A DNA stretch of 64,000 nucleotides, from contig JASDDO010000001.1 of assembly GCA_030015575.1 (NCBI GenBank), positions 142,743,988-142,807,987 on the forward strand, given 5' to 3'. The stretch's first letter is position 1. Each line of letters opens with the position of its first letter. Of the stretch, positions 53,085 to 64,000 are shown one piece after another. Under the pieces are notes generated by a model that saw only the letters and a program-made list of their open reading frames with translations, did no database searches and was not told the DNA's origin. The stretch comes from Agapanthus africanus. Its lineage: Eukaryota > Streptophyta > Magnoliopsida > Asparagales > Amaryllidaceae. The position numbers and the translations under genes were made by a program.

Positions 53085-56041
53085 TGTCACGCCCCGCTTT
53101 CTAGAATACGGGCAGAGGACGCGACGAGGCCGCTATGTATTTACTGTGAAGTAAATACGCTAAGCGCATCTAAGCAATATAAAAGTAAAATCATAAGAGA
53201 CAAGATATAATAAAACAGCAACTTTATTTATTCACATTCTTTCTGTACAATACATGGAAAGTAAATACAACTGAAATAAAGCAATGCCTAAACAATGGCA
53301 GAAATGAAAAGTACTGAAATGGAAAGTGTACAATGAACTAGAGCTCGGGGTCTTCACTAAATTGGTCCAAGTCTTCACTTGTGGGCTCGATCTCTGATGT
53401 GTCCAGTTCACCTGACGGCATTCAAAGAAGAAAGAAAGAGAATGTCGTCAGCGAACAGATCGCTCGGTAAGTCCCAAAGATAAGGGAGAAGTAGAATAGA
53501 CAGAATAAGAAGGTAGCTTTTAAAGTTGTAGTATATTGTTATAATATTGTGTTAACGCTGTTGTTTGCTTGGTACAGAAGGATACCGGTGTATACGAGAA
53601 GGGTCTCTATATGCTAGAGACCAGGGCAAACGGAATATCGAGTACAAGGCTCCATTAGAAAGCCCGGAACAACGGCAATTGGATACGGTTAGGTGTCTTA
53701 AATCTTGCTGTCTCTTGCCACTTTTAACACCTTCCGTACCAGTCTACCCCTTAAACCCCGTGTTATCTTGATTGTATTATTGTATTGTATTGCAACTTGA
53801 ATTGTTTTATAATATAGATTGTATAATTGGATGACTTACAGAAACTATGATATCAGTAAACGGATGTAACTATATAATCATGTAAATGGATGTAACTGGA
53901 GAATCATGTAAATAGAATGTATATCAATGGTTCGGTTCGGTCAAGTTGTATAGATTGATAGATTGAATATATGGAATAATGGATTCATGGATTCATGTTG
54001 AATTGTAATATTGTAGATTGTAGATTGTACTTGAATCATATTCAAGTCAGATTATAAAGAGACTCATCTAAGTCAGACAATTAGAAAAGTAAATTGAAGT
54101 CCTGATTGTTTTGATGTTATCGGTAACCGCTGCATATGGACGGCAGGATTTGTGTCTTTTTCAAAGACGATTACCGTGTTGATAACACCGTTGTTAAGTT
54201 ATCTACCTTAGATAGGCAAGCACCCACTTCTCCGGCTCTCTGAGGCTCAAGAGATTGATCCCGCTTAAACCTATGTTTACTAGGGTCCTTAGGGTAATTT
54301 ATAGAATTTGAGAGGGGTTTATGTAAAAATACTTTTCTATAGTTTTCAAAATACTCCCCAAGTATTTAGTTATCGTCTTTAGAGTTGTAATAAATGTAGA
54401 TTTTATACATATGTCATTTCTATTGAGAATAACCTAATTTTCATAATATATGGTATTAAAGTGTAATATTAAACTTGTATGGATTTCATGGTATTTTAAT
54501 ATAAACTGATTCTTGTGATTTTTGAAAAGAGTTGTAATATTTATATTCTTACAAAATAGATCTTTTAATGTTACATATATATATGTATTTATATAAAAAT
54601 AATTTTAATATATATATTATAATTCTAAAAATCTCATTTTCTTAAGATGTCGTATTTTAAATCTTTCGAGACTTAATGCTCCTTCCGGAGGTCTCGATCT
54701 CCCACTACTAAGCCCGAGGATGTGCGATAATCCACACCATTCCGAACGGGTTCCCCAAATGGGTTGTAGCGACGCTTTGCAAAGATTTGTATAAATACTA
54801 AATCATTAAGAAAAATGGTTTTATAAGTAATGGTATTTATTTGTAAAGATGTCGTTTTCCCGTATTCTATGTTCCCGAGGGTATTGTGCTATGTTGCATA
54901 TGAGTGTGTGAGGAGGTAGGTCATTACCTCGTGATCTACTTAAAAGTATAGCAAGGTTTTGATGGTTTTAAATGTAGAAATGAAACTATATGGTAGTTTA
55001 ATGAAAAAAATACGGTAAAATGGAAATAGCAATTACTTTTAATATAGAACTTGTTTAATATGATTAGTTAGTGTTTAATAGTCAACATGTATTGGTTTAG
55101 CAAGATTGTATTAAAGGAAAAATGAGATTTTAGGAAGAACCGAATCGAAAATCGGATTTGTTCCGATTCCGTCGGGTTTTAGAATTTCGTATTTTCAGAA
55201 AGGGTAGAGAAGGGGGAAGGTGGGACTTACAGGTTTAGTTAACAGAGGAGAGGAAGGGGAGACGAGAGGAGTCGACGGTGCGTCGTTTCGTCGCCGGGAG
55301 TTCCTAAGATCATCGTCGGAAGATGGCCGGAAAATTCGCCAGAGCTTCGCATTTCGCTCACTTCGATTGCACACTAGAGTTTCTATGGATTTCTTGAGAG
55401 TTGGCTCAGAGTTTTGGGGTGAGGGGGTAGTGTTTAGGGATGGTATTTATAGGGTTTGGCTAGGGTTAGGGTAGATGAAGAGTTTAAGTTGAAAAAATGT
55501 AAAAATATATTAAAATTCATTTTTTAAAAATGAAGTAAATGGGGATTTCAAAGGTCTCTAGAACCGATCTGGGGAAATAAAGTGTGCATGGGGTAGGGAA
55601 GATCAAAAGCCAGAATTTTCATTCAGGGGTCTCGACGGTCCGGCCGAGTCCGGCAGGCGGCGCCGGCCCGAGTCGGCCGGTCCGCCGGCCGACTCGTCCG
55701 ATCCCAGCCGAGTCCGGTGATCGGGAGGGCCGCCGTCGGTAGGGTAACTCACTGGTGCATTAACATTTGTGGTTGCAGTGGGGTTTTATGGTTTTAGCAC
55801 GTGTTGACTCTTGGACTTCTAAAAATTTAAAACAAAATAATATTAAAAATAATGTAGGGTATGGGATTTGAACTCTGGTGGCTTGGTTCAGCAGTGCAAG
55901 GTATTACCAATGAGCTACAAGCTCTTTCTTGTAATTAAATTACTAATTAATTACTTATCTTGTGCTCAGGCAATAAATACTCCTTTATGAATTTTGAAAA
56001 ATTTTGTATAAAAAATTGTATAGGAATTTAGGTTTGTTACA
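53085..56041 (-). repeat. LTR 3 of the tandem array (5' side)
   Basis: 2957 bp. TATA box at 55444-55452, CCTGTAAGTCCC at 55225-55232, the longest GC-palindrome cluster (55629-55740), and a tRNA-like module (55860-55925). As 5' LTR of the minus-strand array it would drive transcription. Confidence 0.9.
55860..55925 (-). other. tRNA-like A/B-box module, LTR 3
   Basis: Minus strand TAGCTCATTGG (55907-55917) and GTTCAAATC (55865-55873), 33 bases apart. Confidence 0.5.
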
Positions 56042-56900
56042 TTCTAATCGGGATGGCTCCTACTGTTTTATTAAATCTTCCTTTAAACCTTAAAAGGTAA
56101 GACTAGCCGGGATTAATTACACCATACAAGTTCGCCAATCTTTCGGCCAGGCCAGTGTCGGTACTTTAAGGGAGGTTCCCCGTATTTTCGCACGGACCTA
56201 ATTAAAATAAACCTCATTTTCCCAGGGGCGTAACCCCGTTAACACATTTCTAGACACCTACATGATCGACTAATTGTAATGTGTATAACTCTCCCAGGAG
56301 TAACTCTTACTCATAGTGGGTATCGAGATCCAACTATCTCATAGAAGGTATGCAATCTCATTGCAAATTTCAACACTTGAAATTCCTGATAATATTTTGC
56401 CCCTAACAACTTATGACCTTAACAAGGTCAACAAATCATAAGCGCTAGCCAAGTTCAACCCGTACATTTCATGATTGAATTAAACCCCCCTACGACCATT
56501 AACATAGTCAACAAAGTCGTACGACTACCCTAATCCAATCGCATTATATGCTTAAGCAGATAAGCACTAATCAGCTATCGCACACTACGCCTTAACATAG
56601 TCAACAAATGTAGCACGAATACTAAATAGTACTTATCTGAAATGACGGAGGGCTACGACAGGTTTTTAAGAAAGCCTTTTGCGTAATGAACTTGATATCG
56701 TTGTAGAATCGAGTGATTTTGAAAAGGAATGTTTTTTAGAGTTTTACTAGTTTTGCTAAAGAGGTCACTCCCGGTGAAGGGATCTCAGCTCTTTCCTCTT
56801 CGAATGAGGTGCTGGATATTTCACAAAAACACTATGCAAAGCATGAACTAAAAAAGCACTCAAAAGACAAAACCGAGTGGGTTGTAGCATCTGCCAGTTT
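56042..56900 (-). other. Leader of Copia element B
   Basis: Aligns in reverse with about 20090-20960 of element A: AGTAGGAGCCATCCCGATTAG, CCCAGGGGCGTAACC region, GAGATCCCTTCACCGGGAGTG. No gene. It ends at 56900 where element C begins; the PBS and 5' LTR of element B are not in the window. Confidence 0.75.
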
Positions 56901-59442
56901 TGCTGGGTTCCCTAGGTCGCCGCTGGATTTCGGGCGGTATCGACCATGCCATTTTCAAAAAATTGGTGCACTAAAGAACCCTAACCTAGAATCTTAACTA
57001 GAGAATTAGACGAAACTACATGTAAACATCTTTATATCTAAGTGAACAAGGATACAAACTTTGTAGACCGGTCCTTCACTTCAATAGCTCCGTGTAGTAG
57101 TCCATTCGCTCCAAGTAGTGAACTCTCTGACTCAAGAAAGGCTCCACAAGATGAACGGAACAAGCTTGTTTGAAGTCTTCGAGGCCGAAGATGATCTACG
57201 TCGAGGAGACACCAACTCAAGTTACCTCTTCACTAATATGGAATTAGTGAAGCAAACACCCTAAACTAAATAGCTAATCTAGTAGAGGATGATGAAGTAG
57301 GAATTTTGCTCACTTTAGAAATATTTTTCTCACTCATTTTCTTCACCTCCCAAATTGCAAGAGAGTTAGAGGAAGGAAATGAAGAAGAGAAACCATGGAA
57401 AAGATCAAGTGTAGAATGGGAACCATGGGTGAGTTAATATCATATACTAACTCATGTAGAGACTAAAGTATGGCTAATCATAATGGTTGGGTTAATAAAT
57501 ATCTTAAGTAAAACAAAATTGGTGGACTTAGTCAATGATTCTACAAGCTTCCACTAAGCTTCAACCATGACTAAGGATTCAAACATGACTTAGTCAATGA
57601 TTCTACAAGCTTCCACTAAGCTTCAACCATGGCTAATCATAGTGGAAGCTTGTAGAATCATTGACTAATTTCACCAATTTTGCTCACTTTAGAAATATTT
57701 TTCTCACTCATTTTCTTCACCTCCCAAATTGCAAGAGAGCTAGAGGAAGGAGATGAAGAAAAGCAACCATGGAAAAGATCAAGTGTAGAATGGGAACCAT
57801 GGCTGAGTTAATATCATATACTAACTCATGTAAAGACTAAACCATGGCTAATCATAATGGTTGGGTTAATAAATATCTTAAGTAAAACAAAATTGGTGGA
57901 CTTAGTCAATGATTCTACAAGCTTCCACTAAGCTTCAACCATGACTAATTTTCACTCAATTTTGAATTACTTTAAATAATAAAAACCCTAGATAATGTTA
58001 AGCATGGCGTGAGTCTCATACACCCATGTCACATGTATCATCTAGCATGACAAAAAAAATGTACATTAATATATATCACATATATACTAAGTGTACAAGT
58101 GAGAAAAAGAAATGCTTAAGTGAGCAAATATTAGTTAATGTAAATTAATATATCACATATATAATTATACATTAAATTATTAAATCAACACTTGATTTAA
58201 TAATCTGGCTATATCACATACAACCGACTAATATCATATGTGTCAACTTATTGAATCAACACTTGATCCGATAACCCGGCTATATCACATATAACCGTCC
58301 GATATCACATATCGCGAGAATAGAATACGGTATCACATACTCGTATTAATCTCAGTCCCGCACATATCACATATGTGCTCCTATTTTGCTTCGCTTGAGC
58401 CAGGAAATATCTATTTAGGACTCTAAAGACTCGTCAATACGCCGGCAGTAGGTGGTGATCATATCAGTCACCCACAAGCCGCAAGCGTTCTGCTAAACGT
58501 AATGGCCATCCGTGTATTGAGCGATCAGAAGATCAACAAGCGAGCATGCTCATACTCCTGCGAATCCAATAAGTAACACTACCGTACAGTCCGGTCTCTT
58601 CGTCTGATATGTCGCATATGGGGTGGTAAAACGTTAGACCCCCAATAGCCTGATAAGTCGTGCCTATGTGAGGCTCATAAAAGTTCGAGAAACTACTGAT
58701 AACACTTACCAGTAGATCTCAGCAACCTTGGCCAGGGATTTCCTGTTATGGCCAATCGAGCATAGCGCAACATCAACCCCCATTACCGGGAGAGACAAAA
58801 TTCCCTCATATCGCTCAATGCCTCCATGTGACTCGGGACTGTACCCAAAAACCACCGTTTTGCACGATCTCTTGAATGTGGTAAGGTGGAAATCAAAGCA
58901 CAGTGGGAATCACACAAGACTCTATGACGATCTCGGGTCGACAGACAAACCTGTACCAATGTCACCAGAGAACAGCTATCTGATGATAGGTATAATACCA
59001 TCTAGGAGTTCTCGGCGAGTCCATCTAGTGTACCCAGTCTCCACTGAGCACCCATATACCATCTCTGATGTCAAACGCCAATGGATATGGGACCATCCAT
59101 CGCCCATCATATGGGTCGAGAAACGTATACGCTAGTCTACTCTGGAATATCGATGCCCCGTCTCGATACTCCCACGACTAGGAACAATTGAAGGATGTAC
59201 TTACCGACTACCTCTGCCCCATTAGTATGATCAACATCATAATCCTGGTAGTCAAGTACTCATCCTAAGGGCTTTATCAACATGCAATAGAGAGACAATA
59301 AGTGTGCATGTTAAGATAAGAAGCAACCAGATAGCATACTATCATGTCGAGCAAGAAATTCCCCCCTATATATGTCCAAGCATCCACTATAATATACATC
59401 ACATGTATAATAATGGCCTCTAGGGCATACATATAACTATCA
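56901..59442 (-). repeat. 3' LTR of Copia element C
   Basis: 2542 bp; minus strand starts TGATAGTTATATG (59442, mutated from TGTTAG) and ends GGGAACCCAGCA (56901). It contains a duplication of about 375 bp (57295-57945) not present in the other LTR, with an embedded inverted repeat (57592-57666). Confidence 0.8.
57295..57945. repeat. LTR-internal tandem duplication with hairpin
   Basis: TTTTGCTCACTTTAGAAAT begins each unit at 57304 and 57679. Between units the sequence turns back on itself: 26-bp perfect arms at 57592-57617 and 57641-57666, containing GATTCTACAAGCTTCCACT. Confidence 0.85.
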
Positions 59443-61988
59443 CTCTCCCACTTACACTAAGGCCATTTGTTGTAGTATCTCATACTCAACGCCCCATAAA
59501 AGTCTCTCTAGGGAAAGGCCTCTGTGAGTGGATCCGCCGTGTTATCCTTCGCATCAACTCCCCTTACCTAGACCCCTTGGAGATCAACCATCTCCCTAAT
59601 CAGGTGATACTGTCATCAGAATATGTCTGGATCGCTGATGGGACCGGCGTTCCTAGGCCAAAGCCACAACTCCATTGTTGTCACAATAACAGTTATTGGA
59701 CACTCAATGGTAGGAACCATGTTCATCTCATGAACAAGAATTATCCAGACATCCACTTTGGTAGCATCGTTGGTAGCGATGTATTCAGCCTTTATCGTCT
59801 AGTTTGCCACGGTATCTAGCTTGGAACTCTTCCAACATACCGTCCCTCTACTGAGGGTAAAAACAAAGCCCATGACTGACTTTCAGTCTTCCTTATCACT
59901 CTAGGAGCTGGAATTGGTAAAGGACTCCCACTGGAGTTCACCGTTACTAAACCCCAAGAACATTTCTTTAGTGCTTCTCAAGTACTTAAGAATGTCCTAC
60001 ACAGCTGTCCAGTAATTCTCCCAAGATCTGATTGATTCCTGATCACTACACCTAGTGAGTTAGTTACATCTGGTTTGGTACATAACATCGCATACATGAT
60101 AGAGCCTACTGCCGAAGCATAGGGTATCCCTTGCATTCGAGCTCTCTCCAAATCAGTCTTGGAAGACATCTTTTTGAAGAGAGTGATTCCTGAGTAAGTG
60201 GGCGAACCACCACGCTTAGAATCTTCCATACTAAACCCCTTTAGTATAGTGTTAATGTACCTGGATTTGGGACACTCCCAACATCCACTTAGATCTATCA
60301 CCATAGATCATAATCCACGAGATGTAGTAGGTATCATCCAGATCTTCCATGAAGAATCCTCGTGATAAGGAGCTTGACCGAGTGTAGAATAGGAAACCTT
60401 TTCCTATCAAGAGTATGTCATCTACGTACAATACATGGAAGACAACCTTACTCTCTACAACCTACTGGTATATATAAGGTTCATCTACCTTTTTGATGAA
60501 GTCAAACACTTTGACTGCCACATCAAAACAGATATCCAACTCCGCGATGCGTGCTTTAATCTTGATGGACTTAAGCATAGCCACTGGAGAAAAGGTTGCA
60601 TCATAAACCACACCTGGTTATTGACGATAGCCTTTTACTACAAGTCTAGCTTTGAAAGTCTTAACTTTTCCATCTACACCAAGAATCTTCTCAAGATCCA
60701 TTTGCTCCCAATGGGTTTTACCCCTTCAGGTGCAACATTCAAAGCCATACTTTGTTGGTGTACATAGATTCCATCTCTGATTGCATAGCATCCAGCTATT
60801 TCATAGAGTCCCCACTCGTGATAGCCTACCTGAACCTAGTTGGTTCATCATTTAACATGATGCAATCCTCGCTTCCACAGTCACCGAGGAAACCGTAGTA
60901 TCTCTCAGGTGGATGAAGAACCCTACCAGATTCGCGGAGAGGCTGAGGTTCGTCGGAGACTATTGAATACTTTGGTTTTACCAAATCATCAGCTGTTAGT
61001 TTGTCCAGCTAGAACTCCTTCCAGTTCCAGTTCTACCTCATGTCCACTAATTTCTTCACAAGAAATTTCTTTTCTAAAAAGGTGGAATGCTGAGAAACAA
61101 AACACCTTTTGCTCCTCAGTGTGGTAGAAGATATACCCTAGCGAATATTCGGGATATCCAACAAACTTATACAGAACTGACCTTGCCTCGAGTTTGTCCG
61201 GATTTTGCTTTTCAACATAGGCCGGACAACCCCATATCTTAACTCGTTTAAGATATGGTCTCTTCCCATACCATATCTCATATGGAGTGGTAGGCACTGA
61301 TTTGGTTGGAACCCCATTCAATAGGTATGCATCTTCTCAAGTGCATAACACTAAAAAGGAAACTGGTAACTCAGCATTACTCGTCATAGAGCGAGCCATA
61401 TCTCATAGGGTGCGATATCTCTGCTCCGATACACCGTTGTACTGTGGTGTATACGAAGGAGTAAGCTGAGAGAGAATCCTATTCTCCTTTTAGAAACTCC
61501 AAGAATTTCATGCGCAAGTATACTCCTCCTCGATCTCATCGAAGGACTTAATACTTCTACCCGTCTGGTTCTTAACTTCAAGCTTATATTCCTTCAATTT
61601 CTAAAAAGTTTTAGACTCGTGTTTCAACAGGAACACATGTCCGAATCTTGAGAGATCGTCGATGAATGTAATGAAGTACAAAGAACCAACCCTAGCATTT
61701 GTAGACATAGGACCGTATACATCACCATGTATCCGTCCCAAGAGTTCAGTAACTCTTTCTCTGTTTCCAGTAAACGGAGTATTGGTCACTAAACCTTTGT
61801 GACAAGACTAGCAAGTATCATAAGATGAAAATTCAAACGGATTCTAATATTCATCCTTATGTAACTTAGCTAGTAGTGTCGCATTGATATGACCTAGTCT
61901 ACAATGCCACAAAAAGGATTCGTTCATTTCTGAACTATTCCTCTTGTGTGTGTTCAAGATACTTTGAACTGTGGTTTAATTTAGAACG
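59443..61988 (-). pseudogene. Copia element C polyprotein remnant (RH-RT-INT)
   Basis: Right to left: integrase zinc region (61850-61980), integrase core with GDVYGPMSTNARVGS and DDLSRFGHVFLLKH (61601-61789), C-terminal integrase with PYEIWYGKRPYLKRVKIW and AYVEKQNPDKL (60989-61321), RT with intact LYVDDIL (60405-60430), RH connection GSIMYAMLCTKPDV (59978-60304), and the DNTADPLT end (59523-59560). Many stops. Very similar to element B over shared parts. Protease and everything upstream are absent. Confidence 0.87.
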
Positions 61989-63239
61989 TGTTGGGTTCCC
62001 TAGGGCGGCCGCTGGGTTTCGAGAGGCATCGACCATGCCGTTTTCAAAAAATTGGCGCGCTAAAGAACCCTAACTCTAGAATCTAAATTAGAGAATTAAA
62101 CGAACAAGCATGCAAACTACTTTACATACATGGTGAACAAGGAATACAACCTTTGTACACCGGTCCTTCACTTCAATAGCTCCGTTTAGTAGTCCCTACG
62201 CTCCAAGTAGTGATCTCCCGGACTCTAGTGAGGATCCACAAGATGAAATGAACAAACTTGCTTGAATTCTTCGAGGCCAAAGATGATCTACGTTGAGGAG
62301 ACACTAACTTAAGCTACCTCTTCACTAAGTGATGAACTTGGTGAAGAAACAACCCAATCTAAATGGCTAGTAGAGAAGAGTTTGATGAATTAGTAATTTT
62401 TCTCACTTTAGAAATAATTTTCTCGCTATTTTTCTTCACCTCTCATGAGGCTAGAAACCTTGAGGAAGGAGATGAAGAAAAGCTTTCATGGATGAAGCAA
62501 GTGAAGAATGAATCAAGTGGTGAGAATAGCAACCATGGGTGAGTTAGTGTCATACACTAACTCATGTAGAGACTAAACCATGGCTAACAATAATGGTTAG
62601 GTTAATAAATATCTACAAGTAAAACAAAACCAGTGGACTAAGTCAAAGATGCTTAAAACTTCTCCAAGCTTCCAAACATGCAATTTCCAACTAATATTGA
62701 ATTACTTTAAATAAATAAAACCTCACATTATTATAAGCATGGTGTGAGTCTCATACACCCATGTAGCATGTGGCATCTAGCATGACACAAAAGATGTACA
62801 TTAATATACATCAGATATATACTAAGTGTACACTAGTGAGAAAAAGAAAACTTAAGTGAGCTAATATTAGTTAATGAAAGATAATATATCAAATATATAA
62901 TTATACATTAAATTATTAAATCAACACTTGATTTAATAATCCGGCTATATCACATACAACCGGCTAATTTCAAATGTGACAACCTATCGAATCAACACTT
63001 GATCCGATAATCCGGCTATATCACATATAACCATCCGATATCACATATCGCGAGAATAGAATACGGTATCACATACACGTATTAATCTCAGTCCCGCACA
63101 TATCACATATATGCTCCTACTTCGTTTCGCTTGAGCCAGGAAACCTCTGTGTAGGACTCTAAAGACTCGTCAATACGCCGGTAGTTGGTGGTGATCATAT
63201 TAGTCACGCACAAGCCGCAAGCGGTCTGCTAAACGTAAC
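61989..63239 (-). repeat. 5' LTR of Copia element C (truncated)
   Basis: Matches 56901-58500 of the 3' LTR without the internal duplication. Its end TGTTGGGTTCCCTAGG lies at 61989 next to integrase sequence. Broken at 63239 by the next element. Confidence 0.75.
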
Positions 63240-64000
63240 TGTAACATTTCAAAAATATAAAAATATTATTTTTGGAATTTAATATTAAAATAATATATTT
63301 TGCGAAAACTATTCGATTTGCAAATAGGGATTTTTCGTAAAATGGTATAAGTATATACCAATATTTGGAAATTAATCGGAGATTAAAATGATTTATTTAT
63401 TTTAATGATATTTATCGGATTTTTTTGGATAAAATCAGTGTTTTTACATTTTTCATGATTTTGCAACATGTCATGTGCATGTGTGTGCATGTGTGTGTTT
63501 TTGTGAGTTAGAGAGAATGAGTAGAGAATGAGAAAGGAAGTGAGAAGGAAAAAATAAAACAAAGAAAAGAAAAGAAGAAAGAAATGAATTGAGTTTAGTG
63601 TGAAATGGATTTAATGGTTAGAAACAAAATAGATATTTTGATGAGAGAGTGAGTGTAGGGGGGAATTGTGAGAAGGAGAGTGAGCATAAGAGAGTGAGGG
63701 TTACTTGGCTGCCCATTCCTTCATCCTCCTAATTATTTCTTCACAATTCTTCATCGCCTCCATCACTTCCTCACTACCCCAATGCTCCATCTCCAATTCC
63801 ATGCCAAAACCCTATGCACCTTTCACTAAAAACATGCACACACCCATTCTAGACCTCTTGAACCATCCAAGTTTAGATTTTAAAGACTTGGACAACTCAA
63901 GAACTTTCCTAGGCTGCTATTAAGGTAATCCATTCACTTTAGAATCGAGTTTGCGTTAAATATCGTATTTTTAGTTAGAAATTGAGTTAATTAGGTTTTT
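63240..64000 (+). mobile_element. Start of a second long-LTR Tekay-type element
   Basis: TGTAACATTTCAAAAATA at 63240 resembles the start of the LTR at 30705 (TGTAACGTTTTGAAAT). As there, a TG/CA-rich and purine-rich stretch is followed by an exon-like ATG segment (63705) ending in AAG|GTAATCC (63922-63929). It continues past the window; the other end and TSD (expected near GTAAC) cannot be seen. Confidence 0.6.

Larger units (their letters stand above)
45335..56041 (-). mobile_element. Three-LTR tandem Gypsy array with mini-gag interiors
   Basis: Minus strand. Order from left: LTR 45335-48236, interior 48237-49195, LTR 49196-52124, interior 52125-53084, LTR 53085-56041. Outer flanks are ATCTA (45330-45334) and TTCTA (56042-56046), a TSD with one change; the uninterrupted site is seen in element A. 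Interiors of about 960 bp carry only a zinc-knuckle ORF, then the chromovirus-type TTTCGAGGACGAAATTT end and PPT. This matches gag-only non-autonomous elements (TR-GAG). The array is one integration unit or arose after integration by unequal exchange. Confidence 0.9.
27928..56900 (-). mobile_element. Copia element B, shattered by nested insertions
   Basis: Minus-strand Angela-type element. Pieces in order from its 3' end: LTR part 27928-28322; RNase H end 28323-28601 and 30661-30704; RT-INT-PR 42480-45334; leader 56042-56900. Between them sit a solo LTR, a long-LTR element and a three-LTR array, each at a precise site. The pieces rejoin in order when compared with elements A and C. It lacks gag like element A. 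Confidence 0.85.
56901..63239 (-). mobile_element. Copia element C, internally deleted
   Basis: Minus strand: 3' LTR 56901-59442, interior 59443-61988, 5' LTR 61989-63239 (cut by the next insertion). The interior keeps PPT, RNase H, RT and most of integrase, but jumps from the integrase N-terminal region straight to the 5' LTR, so PBS, leader and protease are gone. It sits in the leader of element B; the far flank with its TSD lies outside the window. Confidence 0.8.

Overview
This window is a piece of a large, repeat-rich flowering-plant genome. I find no host gene, rRNA, tRNA gene or CRISPR. Essentially all of it is nested LTR retrotransposons of typical angiosperm lineages: Ty1/Copia Angela-type, and Ty3/Gypsy Athila-type, Tat-type and Tekay/Del-type chromovirus derivatives. 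Lineages were assigned from terminal sequences, primer-binding sites (PBS), polypurine tracts (PPT) and protein motifs read by eye. Several element borders are supported by exact 5-bp target-site duplications (TSDs).

Left block (1-14521). An Athila-type element on the minus strand (10786-14521, LTR 12807-14521) was invaded by a non-autonomous Tat-type element on the plus strand (2386-10785). The short internal region of the Tat element holds two tandem-repeat arrays and an array of hairpins instead of genes. Its 5' LTR was hit twice: by a second Athila-type element that runs off the left edge (1-2385), and by a Tekay-like solo LTR (2801-5957, TSD ACTAC).

Middle block (14522-27927). A minus-strand Copia LTR fragment carries a solo LTR of a related family (15013-26970, TSD ATCAT). 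That solo LTR was split by a complete Angela-type Copia element (16587-26505, LTRs of 2160 and 2174 bp, TSD ATACC). This element codes for protease, integrase, reverse transcriptase and RNase H in one frame with three stop codons, but has no gag. Then come an inverted pair of LTR heads and an Athila LTR fragment.

Right block (27928-64000). A minus-strand Copia element (B) is broken into pieces by a solo LTR (28602-30660, TSD CTATG), an 11.8-kb plus-strand element with 4.5-kb LTRs and only 2.7 kb between them (30705-42479, TSD CTTTG), a 10.7-kb LTR-internal-LTR-internal-LTR tandem array whose internal regions carry only a mini-gag (45335-56041), and a third Copia element (C, 56901-63239). C is itself cut by the start of another long-LTR element (63240 to the edge).

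Functionally the window is a community of defective elements. The Copia family has enzymes without gag, one Gypsy family has a zinc-knuckle gag without enzymes, and the long-LTR and Tat elements have neither. Mobility would depend on proteins supplied in trans. The less expected signals are non-coding: an array of hairpins with variable stems and similar loops (7545-7793), paired GC-rich palindromes shared by Athila LTRs, Athila leaders and a Copia leader, tRNA-like A/B-box modules inside Gypsy LTRs, and dense W-box clusters in the Copia LTRs.
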